This document shows, piece after piece, positions 7,932-17,891 of a DNA stretch of 64,000 nucleotides. The translations under genes were made by a program, and so were the position numbers. Each line of letters begins with the position of its first letter. Position 1 is the first letter of the stretch. The stretch is from contig NZ_MKIN01000021.1 in NCBI RefSeq assembly GCF_001938985.1, positions 620,001-684,000 on the forward strand. The letters run 5' to 3'. The notes beneath the pieces are model-generated. The model did no database searches, had not been told where the DNA came from, and saw only the letters and a program-made list of their open reading frames with translations. This DNA comes from Gillisella taibaishanensis. GTDB taxonomy: Bacteria > Pseudomonadota > Alphaproteobacteria > Rhizobiales > Rhizobiaceae.

Positions 7932-8357
7932 ATGACACGTCTTACTCTCGATCAAGCAACAGCCATAACAGACGCAGCCCTAGCCGAGGGTCGCAAGCGT
8001 AACCTGGCCCCGCTCGCGGTGGCGGTACTGGATGCCGGCGGCCATCTGATTGTCTATAAGCGCGAAGACGGCGCCGGCATTGTTCGCTTCGACATCGCCT
8101 TCGGCAAAGCATGGGGTTCGCTCGGCATGGGCTTCGGCTCACGAGAACTGGCAACCCGGGCAGAGAAAATGCCGACCTTCTTTTCCATGCTGGCCGATGT
8201 CAGCGGCGGGCGCATGGTGCCCTCGCCTGGCGGCCTGCTGATCCTCGATCCAGCAGGCGAGGTGATCGGTGCGATCGGCATTTCAGGCGATCTCGGCGAC
8301 AATGACGAAATCTGCGCCCTGGCCGGCATTGAGGCGGCAGGCCTCCAGGCGCGCTGA
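7932..8357 (+). CDS. GlcG/HbpS-family heme-binding-like protein
   Basis: A 141-residue protein of the GlcG/HbpS (DUF336) family, recognised from the AVAVLDAGGHLIVYKRED segment, the GxxIxxSxxKAxx-like IAFGKAW region and the SPGGLLI...GAIGISG end. No catalytic residue set is established for this family. Members bind haem or accompany oxidative catabolic operons, including glycolate oxidation. There is no signal peptide. It stands alone between two hairpins, 218 bases after the dioxygenase, so it may have its own promoter. A role beside the dioxygenase is only suggested by position. Confidence 0.85.
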   Translation: MTRLTLDQATAITDAALAEGRKRNLAPLAVAVLDAGGHLIVYKREDGAGIVRFDIAFGKAWGSLGMGFGSRELATRAEKMPTFFSMLADVSGGRMVPSPGGLLILDPAGEVIGAIGISGDLGDNDEICALAGIEAAGLQAR

Positions 8358-8369
8358 CAAATCCACCGC

Positions 8370-8410
8370 CGTCCCGTCATCGGCACCGCTGCCATGACGG
8401 GACGATTTTT
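8370..8410 (+). terminator. Rho-independent terminator after the GlcG-like gene
   Basis: CGTCCCGTCAT (8370-8380) pairs perfectly with ATGACGGGACG (8394-8404) around a 13-base loop and is followed by ATTTTTGC. It lies between convergent genes and would stop transcription from the plus strand. Confidence 0.8.
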
Positions 8411-8418
8411 GCATCCCG

Positions 8419-9564
8419 TTAAGCGCTGAACCGCTCGGGCCGGAAGGTCTCGAGCAGCGGGTGGCGATTGCCCGTCGCCATCTCATAGGCTGTCAATTCG
8501 CCAACGATCAGCCCAAGCGTCGCGCCACTATGGCTAAAGGCGACATGGCAGTGAGCGATGTTCGGCAATACGCCGAGCACTGGCTCGCCATCGCCAGGGA
8601 TCGGCTTGCGGCCGGCACCATGGGAAGCAAGTTCAAGCTTTGGATGATCCGCCAGCACCTTGGAGGCCTCGGCCAGCAGGCCGTCTATGGTCGACTGTTT
8701 GACCTCATAGGAACCATCGGCTGTCGTGATCACTTCATCCGCCGCCCAATCCGCATCGATGAACAGGCTACCGCCAGGGCCCGGCCGCACCGCGACACGA
8801 GGCGTGTTGAGCACGGCTTCAAGAGGATGGGCGACAGGCTTGGTTGTCAGCAGCAGAGCAACGGGCGTGCCGTCGTCAATGGTTTCACCAAGTTCCGCCG
8901 CCATCGCGGGAACGGCAGGACCTGTTGCGATCAACACCGCGTCAGCCTTGCGCTCCGTGCCCTTATTCGTGCGCGCACCCACGGCGCGAGCATTTTCGAC
9001 CATAACTTTCGCCGCGCCTTCGTCGGTGACCAGCAGACCTCCACGCTCGGTAAATTCCTTTAGCAGGAAAGCGATCAGGGCTGAAAGATCGACCCAGCCT
9101 TCGCCTGGATTGAAGATCGCACCTTCCTCCGTCACGGCTTCGGGCGATACACCGGGCGTCGCCGACTCGATCTCGGCGGGCTGCAGATGACGGGCCTCAT
9201 AGGCCAGCGAGACCTCATGCGCATAGGCAGCCGCAATCTCATTGCCCTCGCCTTGCGGGTCCCAGGTCAGGCCACCGTCAAACTGTAGCCAGTCGACCGG
9301 GCCGAGACGGCTGGAGAGCGTGCGGTAACGGTCTATGCCGGCCATGCGCAGCAGATGATAGGGATTGGAGCGCATCCGGGCCGAGTTCAGCCAGGACAGC
9401 GAGCGGCCGGAGGCACCATTGGCGGCCGGACCGTCATTGATGATGGTGACGCTCACGCCGCGACGCTGTAGCTGGACGGCGGTGGAAACACCGAAAATGC
9501 CAGCGCCGATAACGATGGCGGATGAGATTTTATTGTCGGACTTTTTTTCACACATGGAAGTCAT
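8419..9564 (-). CDS. FAD-dependent amino acid/amine oxidoreductase (DAO family)
   Basis: A 381-residue protein with the dinucleotide-binding motif VIGAGIFG at 18-25 and the layout of the DadA/glycine oxidase (DAO) family. It should oxidise the C-N bond of an amino acid or secondary amine using FAD. It is last in a minus-strand series after a Gfo/Idh/MocA dehydrogenase and a polar amino acid importer, so its substrate is probably what that importer brings in. The start at 9564 is preceded by a weak GAAAG; an ATG three codons in (9555) is the alternative. Cleavage of an imported opine or Amadori compound is my inference. Confidence 0.85.
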   Translation of the reverse strand: MTSMCEKKSDNKISSAIVIGAGIFGVSTAVQLQRRGVSVTIINDGPAANGASGRSLSWLNSARMRSNPYHLLRMAGIDRYRTLSSRLGPVDWLQFDGGLTWDPQGEGNEIAAAYAHEVSLAYEARHLQPAEIESATPGVSPEAVTEEGAIFNPGEGWVDLSALIAFLLKEFTERGGLLVTDEGAAKVMVENARAVGARTNKGTERKADAVLIATGPAVPAMAAELGETIDDGTPVALLLTTKPVAHPLEAVLNTPRVAVRPGPGGSLFIDADWAADEVITTADGSYEVKQSTIDGLLAEASKVLADHPKLELASHGAGRKPIPGDGEPVLGVLPNIAHCHVAFSHSGATLGLIVGELTAYEMATGNRHPLLETFRPERFSA

Positions 9565-9604
9565 CTTTCAATTCGTTGGTCTTCGTTTGGTGAAGTCGGG
9601 AAGC

Positions 9605-10612
<1,008 letters not shown>

Positions 10613-10638
10613 GATGATGCCTTTCGAAATGGTGGTGA

Positions 10639-12156
10639 TTACAGCACTTCAGCAAGGAAGCGGCGCAGACGCGGGCTCTGCGGATTGTCGAAAATCACGT
10701 CGGGCGGACCCGCCTCGACCACGCGGCCTTCGTCCATGAACACGACTTGGTCGGCGACGCGGCGGGCAAAGCCCATTTCATGGGTCACGACGACCATGGT
10801 CATGCCGCGCGTGCCGAGATCAGCCATCAGGTTGAGCACGCCCTTAACCAGTTCGGGATCAAGCGCGCTGGTGACCTCGTCGAACAGGATCACTTCCGGC
10901 TCCATCGCCAGTGCGCGGGCAATGGCGACGCGCTGCTGCTGGCCGCCCGAAAGGCTGCCCGGACGGTGATGCTGGCGGCTGGCAAGCCCGACATCGGCAA
11001 GCCGCGCCATGGCGATCCGCTCTGCTTCAGCACGCGGCAGGCCTTTGATCTTGGTCGGCGACAGCATCACGTTTTCAAGTGCCGTGTGATCAGGAAACAG
11101 GTTGAAATGCTGGAACACCATACCGACGCGGCGGCGCAGCTTTTCCGGCTTCATCGCCAGAATATTGTCACCGTCGAGCAGCAGCGTGCCGCCCTTCGGC
11201 TCGACCAAACGGTTGAGGCAGCGCAGCAGCGTCGACTTACCCGACCCGGACGGACCGATGATGCAAGTGACGCTGCCGGGCCGAACCGTCAGGTCTACGC
11301 CTTTCAGCACCTGCAATTCGCCGTAAGCCATCGTCAGGTCGCGCACCTCGATACTGCCGGCCTTGAAACTCGGCACTGCCTGAGCTGTCCGGTTGGCCTG
11401 GTCGAGTTCCGAAACTTCCTCCAGCCCGCTGGTGACCACGGTCGGCGCGCGCTTCTTGCCAAGCCGCAACCGCATGTCGATGGCATTGACCAGATGGGTC
11501 AGCGGCACCGTGATGACGAGATAGAAGACGCCTGCGAGCAGCAGCGGCGAGAGATTGCCCGTGACGACTGCCTGGTCCTGCCCGACGCGGAAGATTTCGC
11601 GCTCCGAAGCGAGCAGCCCCAGGAAGTAGACAAGGCTAGAATCCTTGACATTTCCGATGAACTGATTGACCAGCGCCGGCAGCACGCGGCGCACGCCCTG
11701 CGGCACCACGATCAGCCTCATGCCCTGGCCATAGCTCATCGACAGCGCCCGCGAAGCCTCCATCTGGCCCCGATCGACGCTCTGGATGCCGGAGCGAAAA
11801 ATCTCGCCAATATAGGCGCCAGCAATCAGGCTGAGCGCTAGAATGCCCAGCGGAAAGGGTGAAGGACCGAAGATGTCACGGCCGATCCGCGCGAAGCCCT
11901 GGCCGATCAGCAGAATGGTGACGATAGCCGGCAGACCGCGAAAGACGTCGGTATAGAGCCGGGCCGGAATGCGCAGCCAGGGCGAGCGCGAAATGCCCAT
12001 GATTGCCAGTATCATGCCGATGATGATGCCGAGAACCGTCGAGGCAAAGGCCAGGATCAGTGTGTTCTTCAACCCGACGGTGATCATTGCCGGCAGCACT
12101 TCGGCCATGGCATCCCAGTCGAAAAAGCTCCGGCTGAGGTTATCGAACCAGTTCAT
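10639..12156 (-). CDS. Fused polar amino acid ABC permease-ATPase
   Basis: One 505-residue protein joins two parts that are usually separate. Residues 1-230 are a HisM/GlnP-type permease with an EAA-like loop at about 133-155. After a linker (about 231-264), residues 265-505 are a GlnQ-type ATPase with Walker A GPSGSGKST (301-309), signature LSGGQQQR (402-409) and Walker B ending DE (426-427). The product should dimerise and need no other membrane partner, using the binding protein encoded upstream. The reading frame is continuous through the linker, so the fusion is real in this sequence. Such fusions are known in rhizobia but are not the usual arrangement. Confidence 0.92.
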   Translation of the reverse strand: MNWFDNLSRSFFDWDAMAEVLPAMITVGLKNTLILAFASTVLGIIIGMILAIMGISRSPWLRIPARLYTDVFRGLPAIVTILLIGQGFARIGRDIFGPSPFPLGILALSLIAGAYIGEIFRSGIQSVDRGQMEASRALSMSYGQGMRLIVVPQGVRRVLPALVNQFIGNVKDSSLVYFLGLLASEREIFRVGQDQAVVTGNLSPLLLAGVFYLVITVPLTHLVNAIDMRLRLGKKRAPTVVTSGLEEVSELDQANRTAQAVPSFKAGSIEVRDLTMAYGELQVLKGVDLTVRPGSVTCIIGPSGSGKSTLLRCLNRLVEPKGGTLLLDGDNILAMKPEKLRRRVGMVFQHFNLFPDHTALENVMLSPTKIKGLPRAEAERIAMARLADVGLASRQHHRPGSLSGGQQQRVAIARALAMEPEVILFDEVTSALDPELVKGVLNLMADLGTRGMTMVVVTHEMGFARRVADQVVFMDEGRVVEAGPPDVIFDNPQSPRLRRFLAEVL

Positions 12157-12192
12157 GTCATCTTCCTTGGATTAATGAGGGGCAGCTGAGAT

Positions 12193-12217
12193 GCCCGGCC
12201 CTTATTGAGAGCCGGGC
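12193..12217 (-). other. Hairpin between binding-protein and transporter genes
   Basis: GCCCGGC (12193-12199) pairs with GCCGGGC (12211-12217) around an 11-base loop in the 68-base gap downstream of the binding-protein stop. Such a 3' hairpin can protect the upstream mRNA segment and raise binding protein over permease. Confidence 0.55.
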
Positions 12218-12224
12218 GCTCCAT

Positions 12225-13067
12225 TCACTTCTGCGGAAGATAGGCGTCGGGCATGGGCGAGCCGGGGAACCATTTTTCGTAAAGCGTCTTCCAGGTGCCG
12301 TCCTGCATGGCCTCATGCAGACCTTTGTTGAAGGCGAGCCGCAGGGCATCATTGCCCTTGCGCACCACGAAGCCGGCCGGCGCATCGAAGCTGGGGATAT
12401 TCACGGCGATTTTCAGAGCCTTGTAGCGCGACGTGTAATCCTTGGCGGCTTCGTAATCGAGGAAATGGCCATCGATCGTGCCGTTGTTCAGCGCCGAAAT
12501 CGCCGAGTTGTTGTCGGGGAACTTGACGAGATCGGTATCGGTAAAATTCTTCTGGGCGTAGATTTCCTGCAAGGTGCCCTGGACGACACCGAGCCGCTTG
12601 CCCTTGAGGCCTGCAACGTCAGTGATCTTGGCGTCGGGCGTGACGACGGAGAGGTAGCCGGCAAGATAACCATCGGAAAAATCGACCGTCTGCTTACGCT
12701 TTTCGGTCGTGCCGATCGCAGCAACGGCAACATCGAACCGGCCGTTGGCAACAGAAGGCATCAGCGCAGAAAACTCCTGGCCCGTGAAGATCACCTGGTC
12801 CTTCTTGAAGCCCATGCGCTCGGCAACATTTAGAAACAGTTCGATGTCGAAGCCGGTAAACGTGCCGTCGGCCTTGGTGAAGGTATAGGGCTTGGCGTCG
12901 CCCATAGTGCCAACGCTAATCGTATGCGGATCGATGAGGCCGTAAGGGTTATCGGCAGCCGTTGCCGCGCCGCCGGCCATCGTGCCCGTGAGGGCAAGGC
13001 TCGCAGCCAGAAGAAGCGAGCGCAACCGGGCTGAAAACATCGGTTTCATGCTGGGAGATATCGTCAT
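12225..13067 (-). CDS. Polar amino acid ABC transporter substrate-binding protein
   Basis: A 280-residue family 3 periplasmic binding protein. The start at 13067 (MTISPSMKP) follows GGAGAACAGG. The N-terminus has a basic stretch, a hydrophobic core ([14 protein letters not shown]) and a likely signal peptidase I site near ATAADN. The mature part shows the family pattern GDAKPYTF...FTGFDIELF and a later [12 protein letters not shown]. It is the first gene of the operon with the fused permease-ATPase, the MocA-like dehydrogenase and the DAO-type oxidoreductase, and is divergent from a LacI gene. The ligand is not readable. Confidence 0.9.
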   Translation of the reverse strand: MTISPSMKPMFSARLRSLLLAASLALTGTMAGGAATAADNPYGLIDPHTISVGTMGDAKPYTFTKADGTFTGFDIELFLNVAERMGFKKDQVIFTGQEFSALMPSVANGRFDVAVAAIGTTEKRKQTVDFSDGYLAGYLSVVTPDAKITDVAGLKGKRLGVVQGTLQEIYAQKNFTDTDLVKFPDNNSAISALNNGTIDGHFLDYEAAKDYTSRYKALKIAVNIPSFDAPAGFVVRKGNDALRLAFNKGLHEAMQDGTWKTLYEKWFPGSPMPDAYLPQK

Positions 13068-13205
13068 GTTCCTGTTCTCCGTCTCTGGGGTTTGGGACGA
13101 GATCGCGACTGCGGACACAGAGGTTCCTGTCCGGGCAAGCCATGGGCTTGCCAGGTCATGACCCCGCAGATCGATCTCGTGATGATGTCAGGCGGTCTTT
13201 TTAGT

Positions 13206-13217
13206 GAGACCGGTCTC
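13206..13217. promoter_or_regulatory. LacI-type operator A
   Basis: GAGACCGGTCTC is a perfect 12-base palindrome with a central CG, as in LacI/GalR operators. It lies in the 238-base gap between the divergent binding-protein operon and the LacI gene. Confidence 0.8.
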
Positions 13218-13227
13218 TTTTTTGATT

Positions 13228-13239
13228 GAGACCGGTCTC
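13228..13239. promoter_or_regulatory. LacI-type operator B
   Basis: A second exact GAGACCGGTCTC, centred 22 bases (two helical turns) from operator A and 67 bases upstream of the LacI start. The pair would allow cooperative binding or joint control of both divergent promoters. Confidence 0.8.
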
Positions 13240-13305
13240 TTGTTGGTTTGACGATTGTTATATTCGCATTGACCGGTCGTCAACATCTCTTGTAAAGCTT
13301 TGCTC

Positions 13306-14376
13306 ATGAAAGAAGCTCAGTCGAAAAATGTCATTGTGACGGTAGCCGATGTGGCGCGCCTTGCCGGCGTCTCGAAAGCCACGGCAGCCCGAGTGCTCGG
13401 CGGCTATGGCACGGTCAGCGACAAGGTCCGCCTTGAGGTCAAGGCGGCCGCCAAGGCGCTGGATTACCGGCCGAACGAACTGGCCCGCAGCATGACGACT
13501 GGCCGGTCCGGCACGATCGGCGTCGTCGTCGGCGATATCGAAAACCCGTTCTTCGGCTCGGCGGTGCGCGGCATTTCCGACATGGCGCGCTCAGCCGGGT
13601 TCAATGTCGTTCTGGCCAATTCCGGCGAGGACGTCGATGTCGAGCGTGCCGCCATCAAGACCTTGGTGGCCAAGCGCGTGGATGGACTGATCGTGTCGCC
13701 AGCCAGAGCCGGCGAGACCGAACATCTGAAAGAAATCGGTCGCAGCGGTCGCTCGCTTGTCCTGCTCGACCGAGCCATTCCCGCGCTCGGCGTCGATACG
13801 GTCACGGCAGACGACCGGCAGGCGGCAGAAGCTGTCACCCGGCTGCTGCTGGCGCGCGGCCATCGCCGCATCGCCTATGTCACCGCCTGCGATACGCCTG
13901 ATCACCTCTATCGCGAAGCGAGCGACATCCATACCGCCTCGGTGCGCGAAAGAATCGAAGGGTTCATTCATGCCGGACGCGACGCCGGTATCTCGGACAT
14001 GGAGCGATGGGTGCGCCTTGGCGCGACCACGCCGGACAGTATCCGAAGCCTCGCGGCCGATCTGTTTGGCAACGTCGATATGCCAAGCGCGATCATCGCC
14101 TCCGACAGCCTGATTGCGCTGGAACTGTTCAAGCTCGCCCGCGACAGCGGCATCGCCATGCCCGATGCGCTCTCACTGCTCACCTTTCACGACGCAACAT
14201 GGACGGCGGTTACGACGCCGCCGGTCACGGTGGTGCGCCAGCCCGTCTATGAACTCGGCGAGGCCGCCGCACGGATGCTGATCGAGAGGCTAAAGGGCGT
14301 TGATGCCCCGCCGCGCCATCTGGTCCTGCCGACCGAACTGATCGAGCGGGGCTCGATTGCCCCGCCCTCACGCTGA
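13306..14376 (+). CDS. LacI-family repressor of the amino acid/sugar-conjugate operon
   Basis: A 356-residue LacI-family protein. The helix-turn-helix is in TVADVARLAGVSKATAARVL near residues 12-31, with RPNELARSM hinge, then a type 1 periplasmic-binding-protein effector domain (GTIGVVVGDIENPFF). ATG 13306 is preferred over a TTG two codons upstream. It is divergent from the binding-protein operon with two identical operators in the gap. LacI regulators normally sense sugars or nucleosides, so control of an amino acid importer is a clue that the substrate carries a sugar. It converges with the LLM gene at a 12-base gap. Confidence 0.9.
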   Translation: MKEAQSKNVIVTVADVARLAGVSKATAARVLGGYGTVSDKVRLEVKAAAKALDYRPNELARSMTTGRSGTIGVVVGDIENPFFGSAVRGISDMARSAGFNVVLANSGEDVDVERAAIKTLVAKRVDGLIVSPARAGETEHLKEIGRSGRSLVLLDRAIPALGVDTVTADDRQAAEAVTRLLLARGHRRIAYVTACDTPDHLYREASDIHTASVRERIEGFIHAGRDAGISDMERWVRLGATTPDSIRSLAADLFGNVDMPSAIIASDSLIALELFKLARDSGIAMPDALSLLTFHDATWTAVTTPPVTVVRQPVYELGEAAARMLIERLKGVDAPPRHLVLPTELIERGSIAPPSR

Positions 14377-14388
14377 CCGAAATCCTGC

Positions 14389-15684
14389 TTAAAGGGCCGG
14401 ACGCGTTAGACCAAGATGATCGCGCAGCGTGGAGCCACTATAGTCAGTGCGGAACAGCCCGCGCTCCTGCAGGATCGGCACGACCAGGTTGGTAAAATCT
14501 TCCAGACCTTCCGGGAAGAAGGGCGGCATGACATTGAAACCATCAGCCGCATGGCCCTCGAACCATTGTTGCATCCGGTCAGCGACTTCTTCGGGCGTGC
14601 CAAGCACGATGTGATGGCCGCGCCCGGCCGCCACCCGCAGCGCGAGCTGCCGGATCGTCAGATTTTCGCGGCGCGCGAGAGCGGTCAGCAGCTCGGCGCG
14701 GCTGCGCAATTGGTCGGAAATTGGTAGCTCCGGCAACGGGCCGTCCGGATCGTATTCGCCAAGGCTATGGCCGATACGTTCTTCCAGCAGCGGCATGGCG
14801 GCTTTCAACTCGGTCCATTGGTCGAGTTCCGCCAGCTTGTCGGCGGCTTCGCGCGCCGTGCGTCCGATGACAGGCAGGAAGCCGGGCATGACGGCGACAT
14901 CGTCGGGATGACGGCCGAAGCCGGCAACACGGGTCTTCAGGCTCTTGTAGAAGGCCTGCGCTTCTTCAAGGCTCTGCTGGGCCGTAAAGACGACATCGGC
15001 GGTGCGGGCAGCAAGATCCTGCCCCGGCCCGGAAGAGCCGGCCTGGATCAGGATCGGATGGCCCTGCGGCGCACGCGGAATGTTGAGCGGCCCCTTGACC
15101 GAGAAATATTTGCCCTTGTGATCGAGAATATGCATCTTCGCCGGGTCGGCATAGACGCCGCTCTGCTTATCCTTGATGAAGGCATCGTCGTCCCAGCTGT
15201 CCCAGAGGCCGCGCACCACGTCAACGAATTCGCCTGCGACGGCATAACGCTCGTCATGCTCAGGATGAGACTTGGAAAAATTATTGGCGGTGCGGGCGTA
15301 GGATGTCGTGACGATGTTCCAGGCTGCCCGCCCGTGGCTGAGATGATCGATCGAGGAAAAGGCGCGGGCGATGTGATACGGCTCGCCATAGGTCGTCGAC
15401 GCCGTGGCCGCGAGACCGATCTTGTCCGTCACGGTTGCGAGCGCGGCCAGAAGCGTCAGCGGCTCGAACCGGGCGATGGTCGAGGGATGCGCGTCGGTAC
15501 CGCTGGTCAGGCCGTCGGCCAGGAACACCATGTCGAATTTGGCATCCTCAGCGATCTTAGAGACCCGGCGCAGCAGGTCGAAATTCTCGCTGCCGGCCTC
15601 GGCATGCGGATGGCGCCAGCCGGAAACGTGATGACCAGCCCCTTGCAGGAACAGGCCGAGGTGGATTTCTCTCTTGCGGGTCAT
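14389..15684 (-). CDS. LLM-class flavin-dependent monooxygenase (NtaA/SnaA/DszA type)
   Basis: A 431-residue luciferase-like TIM-barrel protein of the NtaA/SnaA/DszA branch. Family features include HLGLFLQGAGHHVSGWRHP at the N-terminus, TASTTYGEPYHIAR, SHGRAAWNIVT and the QAGSSGPGQDLAA segment. These enzymes use FMNH2 supplied by a separate reductase, and oxidise C-N or C-S compounds such as nitrilotriacetate. No reductase is next to it. It is the last gene of a minus-strand operon with a polar amino acid importer and an MmgE/PrpD protein, 39 bases after the latter. Its substrate is probably an imported nitrogen or sulfur compound. Confidence 0.9.
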   Translation of the reverse strand: MTRKREIHLGLFLQGAGHHVSGWRHPHAEAGSENFDLLRRVSKIAEDAKFDMVFLADGLTSGTDAHPSTIARFEPLTLLAALATVTDKIGLAATASTTYGEPYHIARAFSSIDHLSHGRAAWNIVTTSYARTANNFSKSHPEHDERYAVAGEFVDVVRGLWDSWDDDAFIKDKQSGVYADPAKMHILDHKGKYFSVKGPLNIPRAPQGHPILIQAGSSGPGQDLAARTADVVFTAQQSLEEAQAFYKSLKTRVAGFGRHPDDVAVMPGFLPVIGRTAREAADKLAELDQWTELKAAMPLLEERIGHSLGEYDPDGPLPELPISDQLRSRAELLTALARRENLTIRQLALRVAAGRGHHIVLGTPEEVADRMQQWFEGHAADGFNVMPPFFPEGLEDFTNLVVPILQERGLFRTDYSGSTLRDHLGLTRPAL

Positions 15685-15723
15685 GGCTCAGTCTTTCGTC
15701 ATCTTTGGAATCAGGCGGGATGT

Positions 15724-17085
15724 TTACGTTCTATTCGGCCGAAGTTCCTGGCCTAGAAGCGCCAACAGCCGTTGCAGGCCGTCGCTGCTGCGCATGCTGC
15801 GGACCAGACTGGGGATCTCGGCGAAGGCGGCATTGGAGCCGGTGGTCTCGTCGAATTTTTCGGCGGGGTCAGCAAGACCCGGCAGGCCATCGAAGCGCCG
15901 CCGGATCGTCTCGCCGCTTGTCTTGACAATATCGAGGATAACAAAGCGAGTGGTTGGATCGCTCGACATCCGCGGAGCCGTCTCGTCATGGCGGCGGCTG
16001 GCGCGGCGAGCGAGCGCCATCAGCCGAGGCGACACCGGCCGCTCGTCAAAATGATCCAGCCTAAGCGCGCCGTCGATCAGGGCTGCGGAAAACACATATT
16101 CCGGGCTGAACCGCGCTTCGATGCCATTGCTCGGATGGGTGACGACAAGGGCGGCGTCGGCACCGGGCGGATAGGTGAAGGTAATGCTTTCGATCGCGTC
16201 CGCCTCGAGACCTTCCCGATGCAACTCGATGCCGAGCGAGGCGACCGGATGGCTGGCGGTGCAGCAGGGATAGGCCTTCAGCGTCAGCCCCGGAGACACG
16301 ATTTGCCAGGGATCACCCCAATGCTCGAGAACGGCTTCGGGCCGCCCTGCCCCGAAGGCATAGGCGGAATGGAAACCAACGGGATTGTCGAGAAAGTCAG
16401 GTGCTCCGCCAAAGCCGGCCATCGCAAGCCGGGCGGCGAGCAGGCCGGAGCGCGCCGCCATGCCGGCGTGATAGGGTTTTGCGTCGAAGCCGAATTGCAG
16501 CCGCAGACCAGACGATTGCGTCGCGGCAAGGCCGAGAGCCACTGCCGTCTGTTCCGGCGTCGCTTGAATGAGATGGCAGATAGCTGCCGCAGCCCCGATG
16601 GGCCCAAGCGTGGCGGTGGCATGAAAGCCGTTTTCGTAATGGCGGGAGCCGAGCGAAAGGCCAAGCCGCGCCATCGCTTCGAGCCCGACAATATAGGCAG
16701 CAATCAGTGCCTCGGCGGTCAATGCTCGCTCGCTCGCCAGCGCCAGCAGGGCGGGGATAATCACCGTGGTCGGGTGACCGCGCACGCTTGAATGGACGTC
16801 ATCATAATCAAGCACATGACCGGCATAGGCATTGACGACAGCGGCGGCGAGCGGGTCGGCGCGGCCAGCGCTGCCAATCAGGATCGCCTCCCCGGGTGCC
16901 TGCGCGCCAATGGCATGCGCAAGTAGGCCGGTGGTGCGGTCACTGGCACCAGCAATGGCACAGGCGAAAAAGTCGATGAGGGCATTGCGCGCCGCTGCCA
17001 TGGCAGCGCTGTCCTTGGTCGGATCGGAGGCCAGGATAGCGCGGGCAAAGCCCTCGGTCAGCGGTGCGGCTATGGTGCTCGTCAT
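15724..17085 (-). CDS. MmgE/PrpD family protein
   Basis: A 453-residue MmgE/PrpD protein; the family includes 2-methylcitrate dehydratase and cis-aconitate decarboxylase. The typical DYDDVH stretch with HPTTVIIPALLALAS is at about 90-120, and the KAYPCCTASHP segment is in the C-terminal half. There are no other methylcitrate genes nearby, so a methylcitrate role is unlikely. It lies 9 bases after an amino acid importer ATPase and ahead of the LLM monooxygenase in the same operon. It may be a lyase or isomerase acting on the same imported compound. Function beyond the family is unknown. Confidence 0.88.
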   Translation of the reverse strand: MTSTIAAPLTEGFARAILASDPTKDSAAMAAARNALIDFFACAIAGASDRTTGLLAHAIGAQAPGEAILIGSAGRADPLAAAVVNAYAGHVLDYDDVHSSVRGHPTTVIIPALLALASERALTAEALIAAYIVGLEAMARLGLSLGSRHYENGFHATATLGPIGAAAAICHLIQATPEQTAVALGLAATQSSGLRLQFGFDAKPYHAGMAARSGLLAARLAMAGFGGAPDFLDNPVGFHSAYAFGAGRPEAVLEHWGDPWQIVSPGLTLKAYPCCTASHPVASLGIELHREGLEADAIESITFTYPPGADAALVVTHPSNGIEARFSPEYVFSAALIDGALRLDHFDERPVSPRLMALARRASRRHDETAPRMSSDPTTRFVILDIVKTSGETIRRRFDGLPGLADPAEKFDETTGSNAAFAEIPSLVRSMRSSDGLQRLLALLGQELRPNRT

Positions 17086-17094
17086 GGAGTGCTC

Positions 17095-17883
17095 CTAGAT
17101 ACCTTCGCCGTCACGCACGGCGCCTCGGCCCGACAGGCCACCGACGAACTGGCGGATGCGCGGGTTGTCGCTGTCATGAAAAATTTGCTGCGGCGAGCCC
17201 TGGCCGACGATGCGGCCATTTTCGGTAAAGACCACCTTGTCGCTGATTTCCTCAGCAAAGCGCATTTCATGGGTAACGAGAATGCTGGTCATGCCCTCGC
17301 GGATCAGGTCGCGGATAACCCAGAGCACTTCGCCGACGGTTTCCGGGTCTAGCGCCGAGGTCACTTCATCGAACAGCACCAGTTCCGGCTTCATCGCCAA
17401 TGCCCTGGCAATCGCGACACGCTGCTGTTGGCCACCGGAGAGCTGACCGGGATAGGCGTTGGCCTTGTCGGCCAGCCGCACCCGGTCGAGCAACTCGCGC
17501 GCGGTCTTTTCCGCCTCGGCGCGCGCCACGCCAAGGATGCGCACCGGGGCGATCACGATGTTGTCCAGCACGGTCAGGTGCGGAAACAGATTATACTGCT
17601 GGAACACGATGCCGACCCGCTTGCGCAGCGCGATCCGTTCGCTCTCGCGAGCCAATTGATCCACGCGTATGCCGGCTACGGTGATGCGGCCGCTCTGCGC
17701 CGTCACCAGCGCGTTGATGCAGCGCAGAATAGTGGATTTTCCGGAGCCGGAGGGGCCGATGATCGACACCGCATCGCCCTTGTTGATCGTGAGATCGATG
17801 CCTTTCAGCACCTGCGTCTGACCGAAGGACAGGTGTACGTCTTCCAATCGAACGATGGGGTCGTCGGTACTGGTGTTCATCAT
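17095..17883 (-). CDS. Polar amino acid ABC transporter ATPase (GlnQ type)
   Basis: A 262-residue cytoplasmic ATPase. Walker A GPSGSGKST is at 43-51, the signature LSGGQQQR at 148-155, followed by Walker B LVLFDE and the TSALDPE D-loop. Two ATGs in a row (17883, 17880) follow a GAGGAT site. It lies 8 bases after the permease stop and drives the importer formed with the two permeases and binding protein upstream. Confidence 0.93.
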   Translation of the reverse strand: MMNTSTDDPIVRLEDVHLSFGQTQVLKGIDLTINKGDAVSIIGPSGSGKSTILRCINALVTAQSGRITVAGIRVDQLARESERIALRKRVGIVFQQYNLFPHLTVLDNIVIAPVRILGVARAEAEKTARELLDRVRLADKANAYPGQLSGGQQQRVAIARALAMKPELVLFDEVTSALDPETVGEVLWVIRDLIREGMTSILVTHEMRFAEEISDKVVFTENGRIVGQGSPQQIFHDSDNPRIRQFVGGLSGRGAVRDGEGI

Positions 17884-17891
17884 ATCAATCC

